Made by a program: the position numbers and the translations under genes
Part shown: piece by piece, positions 10,508 through 19,717 of the stretch
Numbering within the stretch: the first letter of the stretch is position 1
Layout: every line of letters starts with the position of its first letter
Notes under the pieces: generated by a model
Database searches by the model: none
Told to the model about the DNA's origin: nothing
Seen by the model: the letters and a program-made list of their open reading frames with translations, nothing else
Assembly (NCBI RefSeq): GCF_001601825.1
Contig: NZ_LUJK01000001.1
Coordinates: 62,001 to 126,000 of the forward strand
Direction: 5' to 3'
Length of the DNA stretch: 64,000 nucleotides
Origin: Limnobacter sp. CACIAM 66H1
GTDB taxonomy: Bacteria; Pseudomonadota; Gammaproteobacteria; Burkholderiales; Burkholderiaceae_B

Positions 10508-12135
10508 TGTCCAACCTCGCTGGGCTCAGCATACTTCGCTGTCGCGCTGACTGACAGTTTGTGGGCGGTGAAGACACCGCTTGCAACCATCAGCATTAAA
10601 CCGATGTCGATGGCCAGTGAATTCATATCCCCTTGAGCCATGGCTTGAACCAGCCCACCTGTGTTGATCTGGTTGAGCAACCAGGCCAATGCACACAGGG
10701 CGGTAAATACGACCGTGGGTGGCAGCCATTGGCTGCTACGGTGCGCTTCGGCTTGGTTTTGCAGGTATTTGTATCGGAAGGCACTGACAAAGGCCCAAAC
10801 GATACTGAGTACCCACACGCCATAAAATACCCAGGTCTCGGCAGTGGCCCTGTTCTCGAGGTGATTCGGCAAAAGCTGGTTTGCAACCAGATAGGCGGCG
10901 GTGGCAATCATCATGCCTAGGGTACCTCCCACAGTCAGGGCCTGAACCACAGTGAAGCCTGGCAATTTTTTCTTGTGATGTTGAACACGGCGAGACTCGA
11001 GCCAAAACAAAAAACCAGTGTGAATCATGATGCAACCCAGCAAGCCCCCCACCACATACAGCACTCGAAGTGCAGTGTGGTCAAACTGGATGAAGTGCAG
11101 GCCATTGATCCAGTGCGTGAAGCCCTTGATGGGTTTGGGCTCGTGTGCATGCAGCAGTTCCCCGGTATGCAACAGCATGGTGTCAGCATGTGTGCTCATG
11201 CTGATACTGCGTTCAGGAAACACACGGCGAATTTCAAGTGTGGCGTTGCTGTCGCCCAAGTTTCGAATATTGATTGAATCAGCACGCGCGGTTTCACCCA
11301 GAGCCTGGCTCCAGGCAATTTCCCGCGCTTGAACCAAAGCCGGCACGCTTTTCAGTGCAGCGAGTTGTTGCTCGGCGTCTTCAACAAAACCACTGGGGGC
11401 ATGTTCAAAAAACCACTCATGGCGTTTCTGCGAGGCGGCTTTGTCACCATCAAATGCGGCCAGTGTGGCCCAGGGAAAATAGATGGAAAAAAAGATGAGC
11501 AAACCGGTGAAAGTGATGAGGAAGTGAAAGGGCAATGCCACCACGCTGCTCAGATTGTGCAAGTCGAGCATACTGCGCACGGTGTGCTTTTTGGGGCGAA
11601 ACAAAAAGAACTCAGCCAGCAGTTTTCGGTGAATGACAATGCCGCTGATCAGCAGCGCCATCATGGCCAGTCCGGCAATGCCCAGCAGAAAATAACCTAC
11701 GTTATTCCAGGCAATATTGAATTTGTAGTGAAAGGGAAAAAAGAAACCGCTGCCACCCAAAGTGTGTTCATTGGAGACCACTTTGCCTGTGTCTGGATCC
11801 ATGAAATACGCTTTCAAGGTTCGGTCGGGTTCCACGATCCGAATCAGCGTCATGGGCGTTCTCTCGGTGGGCAAGCGCAATCGAATGTTGTTGGATCCGG
11901 GCGCCAACTCATGGGCCTTCAGCAACACCGTTTCAAGTTGCTCTGGGCTCAGTGTGCAACATTCACCGGCAATGCTGCGGCTTTCCGGGTGCATCCACCG
12001 GTCAAACTCTTTGTCGAACACGGTGAGGGTACCCATCCAGAACACCGCAAACAGCAGAAAGCCGATGAACAGCCCAAACCAGGTGTGAAACCAGGCCATG
12101 TGTTGACGAACGGAAGGTGCTTTCTGCTTACTCAC
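10498..12135 (-). CDS. PepSY-associated TM-helix protein (iron-regulated membrane protein)
   Basis: 545 aa; WFHTWFGLFIGFLLFAVFWMGTLTVFDKEFDRWMHP...GLHFIQFDHTALRVLYVVGGLLGCIMIHTGFLFWLESRR. Confidence 0.85.
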   Translation of the reverse strand: MSKQKAPSVRQHMAWFHTWFGLFIGFLLFAVFWMGTLTVFDKEFDRWMHPESRSIAGECCTLSPEQLETVLLKAHELAPGSNNIRLRLPTERTPMTLIRIVEPDRTLKAYFMDPDTGKVVSNEHTLGGSGFFFPFHYKFNIAWNNVGYFLLGIAGLAMMALLISGIVIHRKLLAEFFLFRPKKHTVRSMLDLHNLSSVVALPFHFLITFTGLLIFFSIYFPWATLAAFDGDKAASQKRHEWFFEHAPSGFVEDAEQQLAALKSVPALVQAREIAWSQALGETARADSINIRNLGDSNATLEIRRVFPERSISMSTHADTMLLHTGELLHAHEPKPIKGFTHWINGLHFIQFDHTALRVLYVVGGLLGCIMIHTGFLFWLESRRVQHHKKKLPGFTVVQALTVGGTLGMMIATAAYLVANQLLPNHLENRATAETWVFYGVWVLSIVWAFVSAFRYKYLQNQAEAHRSSQWLPPTVVFTALCALAWLLNQINTGGLVQAMAQGDMNSLAIDIGLMLMVASGVFTAHKLSVSATAKYAEPSEVGQCH

Positions 12136-12144
12136 GGCCAGGGT

Positions 12145-12459
12145 TTACCAAGGAAAATAAATCACGATTGCACACAGCAAACCAAACAGCAGCCCTTTGG
12201 CACTTAGCCAGGCCAGGCTGGCTGTGCAGTATATCCACAGCACCCAGCAGGGCATGGCAAGGTAGGCCAGCAGCAGGCTCAGGGTCATGGCTTCGCTTTG
12301 TTCCATGCCAGCTTTGAACAGCAAAATGGCCAAGGCCGCTGCAAACAGATTCGCCAAGGCCAACCCTGCGGGAAAAGCCAGCAGCAGGCAAACAATTTGC
12401 CGACTGCTGATTTTTAGCCAGTGTGTTTTAGAAACGGTAGTTTGCACTGAACACCACAT
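12145..12459 (-). CDS. DUF3649-like iron uptake membrane protein (start uncertain)
   Basis: KISSRQIVCLLLAFPAGLALANLFAAALAILLF...; slight overlap with the upstream receptor stop. Confidence 0.6.
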   Translation of the reverse strand: MWCSVQTTVSKTHWLKISSRQIVCLLLAFPAGLALANLFAAALAILLFKAGMEQSEAMTLSLLLAYLAMPCWVLWIYCTASLAWLSAKGLLFGLLCAIVIYFPW

Positions 12460-14560
12460 TGCGTTCGACACCATAGAAACAGTCGCCACGAGACAGGCAA
12501 GTGGAGACATACTCCCGATTGGCCAGATTGGTCGCATTCACTGCGTAGCGCCAATCGCCAGTTTCATACGAGAGCATGGCGTCCAGCAGCGTCACGCTGG
12601 GTGTACGCACGTTGTCGATGCCGTCCCAGGATTCGTCAATGAACCGCAAGCCTGCGCCCCATTGCCAGCCGGGTAAGCCGAGCATGGAAAACTTCTGGCG
12701 TCCCCACACACTCAGCAACTGTTTGGGTACTGTCGCCAGGCGCTTGCCAACGTTGTTGGCGTTGGAGTCTGCGGTTACCTTGGCACTGGTGTAGCTATAT
12801 GCCGCCAAGACATCCACAGTAGGGCTTAAACGGTGGTTGGCCTCCAGTTCAACACCTTTGCTTTCAGCCTCACCCACCTGGATTTGATTGTTGGCTACAG
12901 CGGGGTCGGCGACACGGCGATTGTTTTCGGTGATCTCGAATACCGCGGCTGTGAACAATGAGCGCCCATCGGGTGTTTCATACTTCACGCCTGCTTCGAG
13001 CTGCTCCGCTTGTTGCGGTTTGAATGGACGACCAAAAAAGTCCAGTGTTGTAATCGGGAGGAACGATTCTGAATAACTTAGATACGGCATTGCACCGACA
13101 TTGGTGATGTATCCAATGCTGGCTTTGTAAGATGTCTCCCGGTCGTCGGTTGTCGCAGCCCGATTGTCTGTCTGTGATTTGGCCCAGTCACGTCGGATGC
13201 CCATCGTACCTAGCCAACGTTTGTCGTACTTCAGCTGATGTTGCGCGTAAATACCAGTTTGTCTTTGAAGGGTACCTGCCAAATCACGTTGGGTTGGAGC
13301 GACGAAGTTTCCGTATTGTGGGTTCAGGTAATCGATGGGTTGGGCACTTCCTCCAACACTGTCCGCCCCGCCAAGAGCCACTCGCTGAAAATCGACACCA
13401 ACAATCGTGGTGTTTTCAAATGCGCCATTTGTCCAGTTCGCTTGCAGTTGCGAGTCGCTTGTAAAGCTGTCCGCCACGTTGTATTGGGAAATGGCGACGC
13501 GATTGATCGTACGCCCATCTGAGTTGATGGTTGGGCGACCAACTGTGCCCCTGTTGAATGAGGAGTAAATCGAGTTGTACGACACCGCGCTGTCGCTTTG
13601 TTTCACTTTCTGGCTGAAGGTGAATACATCGTTCAGGCGATGATCAAATTCGAGTCCATATGAGGTTTGCTTGGCCAGGTACAGGTCGAAGCCTGGCTCG
13701 CTGATGAAAGTGTTGGTCGGAATTCGACCGTTTGGCCCTTCGAACCGTGTGCCGATGATCGGGAAAAAGCCCACTGAGGAACCCGATACATCCCGCTGCA
13801 CATTCAAATATGCGGTCAGGCTGGTGTCGGCGTTGGGCCTCCAGGTAATGGCGGGTGCGAACAGGTCTCGATCATCTGGCACAAAGTTCACTTGGGAGTC
13901 GCTGTCGCGAGTCAGTGCGATCATGCGGTACAGCAGGGTGCCGTCCTCATTCAGTGGGCCGGTCAAGTCGAGTGCCAGTTGTTTGCGCCCGTATTCGCCA
14001 AGCTGCACCCCCACTTCACCAGCCTGTTCGCGTTGTGGGCGCTTGCTGACCATATTCACCAGGCCGCCAAAACCACCCTGGCCATACAACACCGATGAAG
14101 GGCCTTTCACCACTTCAACACGTTCCAGGGTAAACGGGTCGGGGCGTACATTGTTGTAAAAACCAAAAAGCTGTTTCAAACCATCCTGGTACTGCACAAA
14201 CGAAGTACCGCGGATAAAAGCCCAGTCGCCGCGATTGTCAAAGCCATAAGAGCCAGCACTTACGCCTGCGGTGTAGCCGAGCGCGTCTTGCAGGGTCAGT
14301 GCACCCTGATCTTCAATGCGGTCGCGTGTAATCACCGAAATGGATTGCTGGGTTTCAACAATGGGAGTGCCGGTCTTGGTCGCAGAAAATGTGCTGTTGG
14401 CTTTGTACCCGTCCACTGGCGCTGAAGGGCTTGGTTCGGCTTGTACCTGCCCCTCTACTTTGACAGCGGGCAGGGTGACGGCGTCTTGGGCGTTTGAAAG
14501 TTGGGGCCAACAAAGGGCAATTGCGCTGATGGCGCAAGGCAGAATTTTTTTCGGGTTCAT
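12428..14560 (-). CDS. TonB-dependent siderophore receptor
   Basis: 710 aa; KTGTPIVETQQSISVITRDRIEDQGALTLQDALGYTAGV; GPSSVLYGQGGFGGLVNMVSKRP. Confidence 0.9.
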   Translation of the reverse strand: MNPKKILPCAISAIALCWPQLSNAQDAVTLPAVKVEGQVQAEPSPSAPVDGYKANSTFSATKTGTPIVETQQSISVITRDRIEDQGALTLQDALGYTAGVSAGSYGFDNRGDWAFIRGTSFVQYQDGLKQLFGFYNNVRPDPFTLERVEVVKGPSSVLYGQGGFGGLVNMVSKRPQREQAGEVGVQLGEYGRKQLALDLTGPLNEDGTLLYRMIALTRDSDSQVNFVPDDRDLFAPAITWRPNADTSLTAYLNVQRDVSGSSVGFFPIIGTRFEGPNGRIPTNTFISEPGFDLYLAKQTSYGLEFDHRLNDVFTFSQKVKQSDSAVSYNSIYSSFNRGTVGRPTINSDGRTINRVAISQYNVADSFTSDSQLQANWTNGAFENTTIVGVDFQRVALGGADSVGGSAQPIDYLNPQYGNFVAPTQRDLAGTLQRQTGIYAQHQLKYDKRWLGTMGIRRDWAKSQTDNRAATTDDRETSYKASIGYITNVGAMPYLSYSESFLPITTLDFFGRPFKPQQAEQLEAGVKYETPDGRSLFTAAVFEITENNRRVADPAVANNQIQVGEAESKGVELEANHRLSPTVDVLAAYSYTSAKVTADSNANNVGKRLATVPKQLLSVWGRQKFSMLGLPGWQWGAGLRFIDESWDGIDNVRTPSVTLLDAMLSYETGDWRYAVNATNLANREYVSTCLSRGDCFYGVERNVVFSANYRF

Positions 14561-14628
14561 GATACTGGATGAAAAAAACGCTGGCTGGCTACTCGTTTTG
14601 CTGGCTTGCGATTGAGGGTGAGAGAAAT

Positions 14629-14814
14629 TTATTTGGTCAAAATCAGTTTGCCTTGGGCGGTAATTCGCAAACGATACTCGGTGTTGTCATGAACAATCGT
14701 CCTTTCTCGACTACCCAAAGGAAACAAGGTTTTGGTGTTCAAAGGTGTTGCGGCTGCCGGCTCAGTCTGGCTTGCGGGCACGGTGCCGGTTTTCAGCGTT
14801 GCTTGGGTGTTCAT
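14629..14814 (-). CDS. hemP: hemin uptake protein HemP
   Basis: 61 aa; SRERTIVHDNTEYRLRITAQGKLILTK is the HemP signature. Confidence 0.8.
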   Translation of the reverse strand: MNTQATLKTGTVPASQTEPAAATPLNTKTLFPLGSRERTIVHDNTEYRLRITAQGKLILTK

Positions 14815-14881
14815 GGTGGCTCTGGATATGTTGAATTGCCTGTATTTGATGTGTCGAAGTGTAATGGATGTTCTTATTAAT

Positions 14882-14900
14882 TGCAAATCATTCTCATTAC
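14882..14900. promoter_or_regulatory. candidate Fur box, divergent hemP / imelysin promoter region
   Basis: TGCAAATCATTCTCATTAC. Confidence 0.55.
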
Positions 14901-14948
14901 TATTAACATACAGGCTGTTCAAGATTGATCCAAAGGTTTTATCTCCTC

Positions 14949-16118
14949 ATGATGTATTCGTGGTTCGACGCAACAAAAAAAGGGATGGTTGCTGGCTTGG
15001 CGCTGGCAGTTTGCAATATGGCCGTGGCCGCTCCCACTGATCAAGACGTGGTGAAGGGGTATGGGCAATTGGTGTATGCCAATTACACCGATTCGGTGAA
15101 TGCAGCCCGGCAAATGCAGACCGCCATTGATGCATTTTTGAAAGCACCTTCCCAGGCTGGCCTGGAAGCGGCCAAAAAAGCATGGCTCAATGCGCGCGAG
15201 TTTTACGGGCAAACTGAGGCTTTCCGTTTTTATGGTGGCCCGATTGATGATGAAAACGGGCCTGAAGGGCAAATCAATGCCTGGCCGATGGATGAATCGT
15301 ATGTGGACTATGTGCAAGGCAATGCACGCAGTGGTTTTATCAACAATCCAAAATTCAAGATTACCCGCGATGCCTTGATCGAAGAAAATGAGCGGGGTGG
15401 TGAAGAAAACATTGCCACAGGTTGGCATGCCATTGAGTTTTTGCTGTGGGGTCAGGATTTGAGTGAGAATGGCCCTGGCAAGCGGCCTTACACTGATTAT
15501 GTGAAAGGCAAAGGCCAGAATGCAGAACGTCGCGCTGCTTATTTGCGCGAGGTTACGGCCCTGTTGATCCACGATCTCGAAACAGTGCAATCGGCTTGGG
15601 ATCCGAAGAAGGCAGATAACTTTCGCGCCAGTTTTGAAAAGGATGGCAAGGAATCCATTCGGAAAATCCTGGTGGGTTTGGGTTCACTCTCGCGCGGAGA
15701 GCTGGCCGGTGAACGCCTTGAAGTGGCTCTGTTCAGCCAGGATCAAGAAGATGAACACTCCTGCTTTTCTGACAACACCCATCGCGATGCGGTGACCAAC
15801 GCGCAAGGTATTTTGAATGTGTGGACTGGCACTTACAAACAGGCCGACGGGGCCATGTTGAGGGTGCCTTCACTGGCCGAGTTGGTGGGGGCCCGTGCAC
15901 CCGAAGTTGCGAAGAAAACCACGCAGCAAATCCAGAACTCAGTGGCAGCCGCAAGTGCCATTCAAGCACCCTTTGACCGGGAAATTATTGGTGGTGTAAA
16001 CGCGCCAGGCCCGCAACGCGTGAAAGCCACCGTAGACAGCCTGGTTGAGCAGAGCACCCTGCTGGTTGAATCAGCCAATGCAATTGGCATTACCCAACTT
16101 ACCCTGACCTTGCCCTGA
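14949..16118 (+). CDS. imelysin family (peptidase M75-like) iron-regulated protein
   Basis: GxHxxE motif GWHAIEFLLWGQD; YGQLVYANYTDSVNAARQMQTAIDAFL. Confidence 0.88.
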   Translation: MMYSWFDATKKGMVAGLALAVCNMAVAAPTDQDVVKGYGQLVYANYTDSVNAARQMQTAIDAFLKAPSQAGLEAAKKAWLNAREFYGQTEAFRFYGGPIDDENGPEGQINAWPMDESYVDYVQGNARSGFINNPKFKITRDALIEENERGGEENIATGWHAIEFLLWGQDLSENGPGKRPYTDYVKGKGQNAERRAAYLREVTALLIHDLETVQSAWDPKKADNFRASFEKDGKESIRKILVGLGSLSRGELAGERLEVALFSQDQEDEHSCFSDNTHRDAVTNAQGILNVWTGTYKQADGAMLRVPSLAELVGARAPEVAKKTTQQIQNSVAAASAIQAPFDREIIGGVNAPGPQRVKATVDSLVEQSTLLVESANAIGITQLTLTLP

Positions 16119-17527
16119 TGAAAGCAGCTGTTTGTTTGGCAGGGGGAACCCTGTTGTTTGCCGGGGTGGCTTGGGCTGCCGTTGAGGGAATGACTGCGCG
16201 TACAGCCGGGGATGTCACTGTGTTTGCCGATGGTCGAAATGCATTCTCATTTCCCGCCGCGAATTTGCCCGATGAGGAACGAACACGGTTTGCAATTGGC
16301 AATTCGTTTTTCAAGCGCAACTGGGTGCAGGGCCCGGCATCGACCACTGCGCGTGACGGACTGGGCCCGCATTTTATTGCCCGGTCCTGCGGTGGTTGCC
16401 ATGTGCAGGACGGCCGAGGAAAGCCGCCCGAAATTCTGGATCGCTTAAGCACTGAACAACCGGTGGACCTTTTGTTCCGCCTGTCCGTCCCCGGCACCGA
16501 TTCCAAACACGGTGTTGTGCCCGACCCTGTGTATGGCGATCAGTTCAACAACGCTGCCATTGCGGGCGTGAAGCCAGAAGGCAAGGTGCATATTCAAATG
16601 ACAGAGTTACATGGAAAGTACCCGGATGGCACACCCTATGTGTTGAAAAAGCCGAGCTATTCTTTCTCTGATTTGGGTTATGGCCCCATGCACCCCCAGG
16701 TGATGGTGAGCCCGCGAATTGCGCCACAGGTCATTGGCTTGGGCTTGCTGGAAGCGATCGAAGAAAAGGATGTGTTGAACAATGCCAAGCGGCAGGCGGC
16801 ACAGCCCGGCCCAATCAAGGGTGTGCCCAACCGGGTTTGGGATGCGTATGCACAAAAGGACATGTTGGGCCGCTTTGGCTGGAAGGCCAATGTGGCTACG
16901 CTGGCGCACCAAACCGGCGGCGCTTTTCTGGGCGACATTGGCATCACCAGCAGTTTGTTTCCTGCCGAGAATTGCACACCGGCCCAGAAAGACTGTGTGC
17001 AGGCACCCAACGGTTCCGAGAACGGCGAGCCTGAACTCAGCGACAAACTGTTCAACGAGATTGTGTTTTATCAAGCCGTGTTGGCACCACCCGCTCGTCG
17101 CAATGTGAATGATGCACAGGTGTTAAAGGGTCAGAAGTTGTTTGAGCAAGCGCAGTGTGCTGTGTGCCATCGCCCTTCCTACACCACAGGCAAAGTGCCT
17201 TTCCCGGCTTTGAGCAGCAAAGCGTTGGAAGGACAGGAAATTTGGCCCTACACCGATTTGTTGTTGCATGACATGGGCGAAGGCCTTGCGGATAACCGTC
17301 CCGATTTCAAAGCCAATGGCCGTCAGTGGAAAACACCGCCGCTGTGGGGTATCGGGCTGATTCCTGATGTGAACAACCACATGCGTTTGTTGCACGATGG
17401 CCGCGCCGATGGCGTTGAAGAAGCCATTCTCTGGCACGGCGTTGAAGCCGAGCAAAGCAAGAAACGCTTCATGAATTTTTCGGCTGAAGATCGTGCAGCA
17501 CTGATTCGTTTTGTGGAGTCTTTGTAA
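16118..17527 (+). CDS. di-heme (DUF1111-type) thiol oxidoreductase family protein
   Basis: Two heme motifs CGGCH and CAVCH; translationally coupled to the imelysin gene. Confidence 0.88.
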   Translation: MKAAVCLAGGTLLFAGVAWAAVEGMTARTAGDVTVFADGRNAFSFPAANLPDEERTRFAIGNSFFKRNWVQGPASTTARDGLGPHFIARSCGGCHVQDGRGKPPEILDRLSTEQPVDLLFRLSVPGTDSKHGVVPDPVYGDQFNNAAIAGVKPEGKVHIQMTELHGKYPDGTPYVLKKPSYSFSDLGYGPMHPQVMVSPRIAPQVIGLGLLEAIEEKDVLNNAKRQAAQPGPIKGVPNRVWDAYAQKDMLGRFGWKANVATLAHQTGGAFLGDIGITSSLFPAENCTPAQKDCVQAPNGSENGEPELSDKLFNEIVFYQAVLAPPARRNVNDAQVLKGQKLFEQAQCAVCHRPSYTTGKVPFPALSSKALEGQEIWPYTDLLLHDMGEGLADNRPDFKANGRQWKTPPLWGIGLIPDVNNHMRLLHDGRADGVEEAILWHGVEAEQSKKRFMNFSAEDRAALIRFVESL

Positions 17528-18648
17528 TGAATCCCCAACATCAGCATGAATTGAAAACTGGCTTGTTGCGCGGACTGGTCTGGGTGGTGTTGGCCTTCGT
17601 GTTGTTGTTGGTGCTGAATTTTGCCAATTCTGCCGTGGCTGCAAAACCCGTGGACAGAAGCAACATGCTGTTTCCTTACTACGAGGTGGCTGAGGTACTG
17701 AACAGTGTGGCGACACACCACCATGCCAAAGACACCGCCGCGTTAACTGATCAACTCGAGGCGTTGAGTGTGGCCACGGCGCAATATTGCAAAACGGATG
17801 GGAAAACGCAGCCTGCCAACATGCAACAGTTGCAGGCGCAATATGCCAAGGCCTACCTGGCCTGGCTGGAACTGTCGGCGGTGGTGATGGGGCCCATGCT
17901 GGACAACAACACGGTGCGCCAAATCGATTTTCGACCTTTGCGCCTGAACTTGCTTGAGCGTGCAATTAAAAAACAGCCGCAAGGTGCGCAAGGCATGGTC
18001 TTGATCGGCAGCCCGGCCAAAGGTTTTCCTGCCCTGGAGTATTTGTTGACGCAAAACGATTTTCAAGGGGGCACCCCTCAGTGCAACTACGCGCACGAGG
18101 TAGTGCTCGACATTGCGCGCACTGTGGCCGGTTTAAGTTGGCAAACCAATCCAACGCAAGCCAATGAAGACGACGCGAAGGCGCTGAGTGCAGGCATGCA
18201 ATTGTATTTCAACCAGTTGGTTGGAGCCACGCACAACCTGGCCTGGGAGCGCATGGAAAAGCCGCTCTTGAAAAACAAGGATGCAGCCGGTGCAAATGCA
18301 GGACATTGGCCATTTTCAGAATTTCAACTGACCGAAAAAGCCTGGGCTGCACAGTGGCAAGGCATCGAACATTTGTTGATGGTGACTGGCCAAACGGTGC
18401 CGCAGGCCGATACGCAGGTGATACCACTGGAGGCTTATTTGCGCGGCTTGGGGAAAATTGAACTGGCCGACACCTTGGTGACGTACAGCAGTGCTGTGGC
18501 TGTGGCCATGCGGTCCAACGACATCACAAAGCCAGCCAGTGTTGAGCAGTCAGTGAAAGCACTCAAGGTGCTCAAGGGGTTTTTGGAAAGCGAGGTGGCC
18601 AAGGGTTTGAAAGTGTCTATTCAGTTTTCATCTTCTGATGGTGATTGA
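17527..18648 (+). CDS. second imelysin family protein
   Basis: GFPALEYLLTQND in place of GxHxxE; imelysin-like helices. Confidence 0.8.
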   Translation: MNPQHQHELKTGLLRGLVWVVLAFVLLLVLNFANSAVAAKPVDRSNMLFPYYEVAEVLNSVATHHHAKDTAALTDQLEALSVATAQYCKTDGKTQPANMQQLQAQYAKAYLAWLELSAVVMGPMLDNNTVRQIDFRPLRLNLLERAIKKQPQGAQGMVLIGSPAKGFPALEYLLTQNDFQGGTPQCNYAHEVVLDIARTVAGLSWQTNPTQANEDDAKALSAGMQLYFNQLVGATHNLAWERMEKPLLKNKDAAGANAGHWPFSEFQLTEKAWAAQWQGIEHLLMVTGQTVPQADTQVIPLEAYLRGLGKIELADTLVTYSSAVAVAMRSNDITKPASVEQSVKALKVLKGFLESEVAKGLKVSIQFSSSDGD

Positions 18649-19717
18649 TTCAGTGTTCAATTCGCGTCGGCAATTTCTGGTTCAAAGCAGCGCGTTGGCC
18701 TTGAGTATGGCCTTGCCCCTGCCCGTCGAATCGGCAACTCCTACTCGTCAGGTCCGTTTACTGGCAGCCTGGCAACTTCCTAATGGGGGCTATCAGGTGG
18801 GTGTGCTTACCGCAGCCGGGCAAGGTTCTTCGCTAACTTACGTCGTCACCATGGTATTCGATTTGCCCACACGTCCGCACGGTTTAATGCACCTGCACGG
18901 CGATGAGTATTTGCTCATTGCTCGCCGCCCTGGCGACTGGTTGTTGCGCTTGAATATTCGCAGCGGCGAAACCTCGCGAGTTTGGCAAGACGAAGACCGG
19001 CATTTGAACGGCCACAGCGCCGTGTATGGCGATTGGCTTTACACCACAGAAACGGATGTGCTCAACGGTACGGGTGCCTTGGCGGTTCGAGACCGCCATA
19101 CCTTCGAGTTGCTGGATGTGTGGTCCACACTGGGCAAAGATCCCCATGAAATGCTGGTCCTGCCCAGGGGTGGGTTGGGCATTGATGAACCTTTTTTGTT
19201 GGTGGCCAACGGCGGAATACCTACGCATGCGGACATGGGCAGAACCCAGTTGAATCAACTGCCCATGGATTCTTCCATCGTGGCCATGAACCCGCGAACA
19301 GGCAAGGTGTTCAATCAATGGGCCTTGAGCGATACGCGACTCAGTTTGAGACACATGGCGGCACACACCAGTGGTGTGGTGGGCATTGCCATGCAGGCAC
19401 ACCATAGCACCGCTGCACTTCGGGATGCTGCGCCGGTACTGGCTTTGCTTGATGCAAACGGACTGCGCACGGTGGGCGAATCGGCGGGTGTGAAGGGTTA
19501 TGCCGGCGACATTGTTGCCACCCCACAGGGCTTTGTGATCAGCTGCACCAAAAACAATTCTGCCGCGCAATTCGATGTGCAAGGCAATTTGTTGCATTCA
19601 CAGGCTGCGAATGCCGCATGTGCACTGGCTGCCGACGGAGAGCAGGTGTGGCTTGGAAGCTCGGCTGTTGAGTTCAGCAAGCCATTGGAGCTGGATAATC
19701 ACTGGCTGCTTATTTAG
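18638..19717 (+). CDS. DUF1513 family protein
   Basis: N-terminal RRQFLVQSSALALSMALPL signal; beta-propeller-like; 11-nt overlap with the imelysin gene. Confidence 0.75.
   Translation: MVIDSVFNSRRQFLVQSSALALSMALPLPVESATPTRQVRLLAAWQLPNGGYQVGVLTAAGQGSSLTYVVTMVFDLPTRPHGLMHLHGDEYLLIARRPGDWLLRLNIRSGETSRVWQDEDRHLNGHSAVYGDWLYTTETDVLNGTGALAVRDRHTFELLDVWSTLGKDPHEMLVLPRGGLGIDEPFLLVANGGIPTHADMGRTQLNQLPMDSSIVAMNPRTGKVFNQWALSDTRLSLRHMAAHTSGVVGIAMQAHHSTAALRDAAPVLALLDANGLRTVGESAGVKGYAGDIVATPQGFVISCTKNNSAAQFDVQGNLLHSQAANAACALAADGEQVWLGSSAVEFSKPLELDNHWLLI

Noticed and set aside
17123-17965. 280-aa minus-strand ORF opposite di-heme/imelysin genes
   Set aside because: Antisense shadow ORF with low-complexity composition
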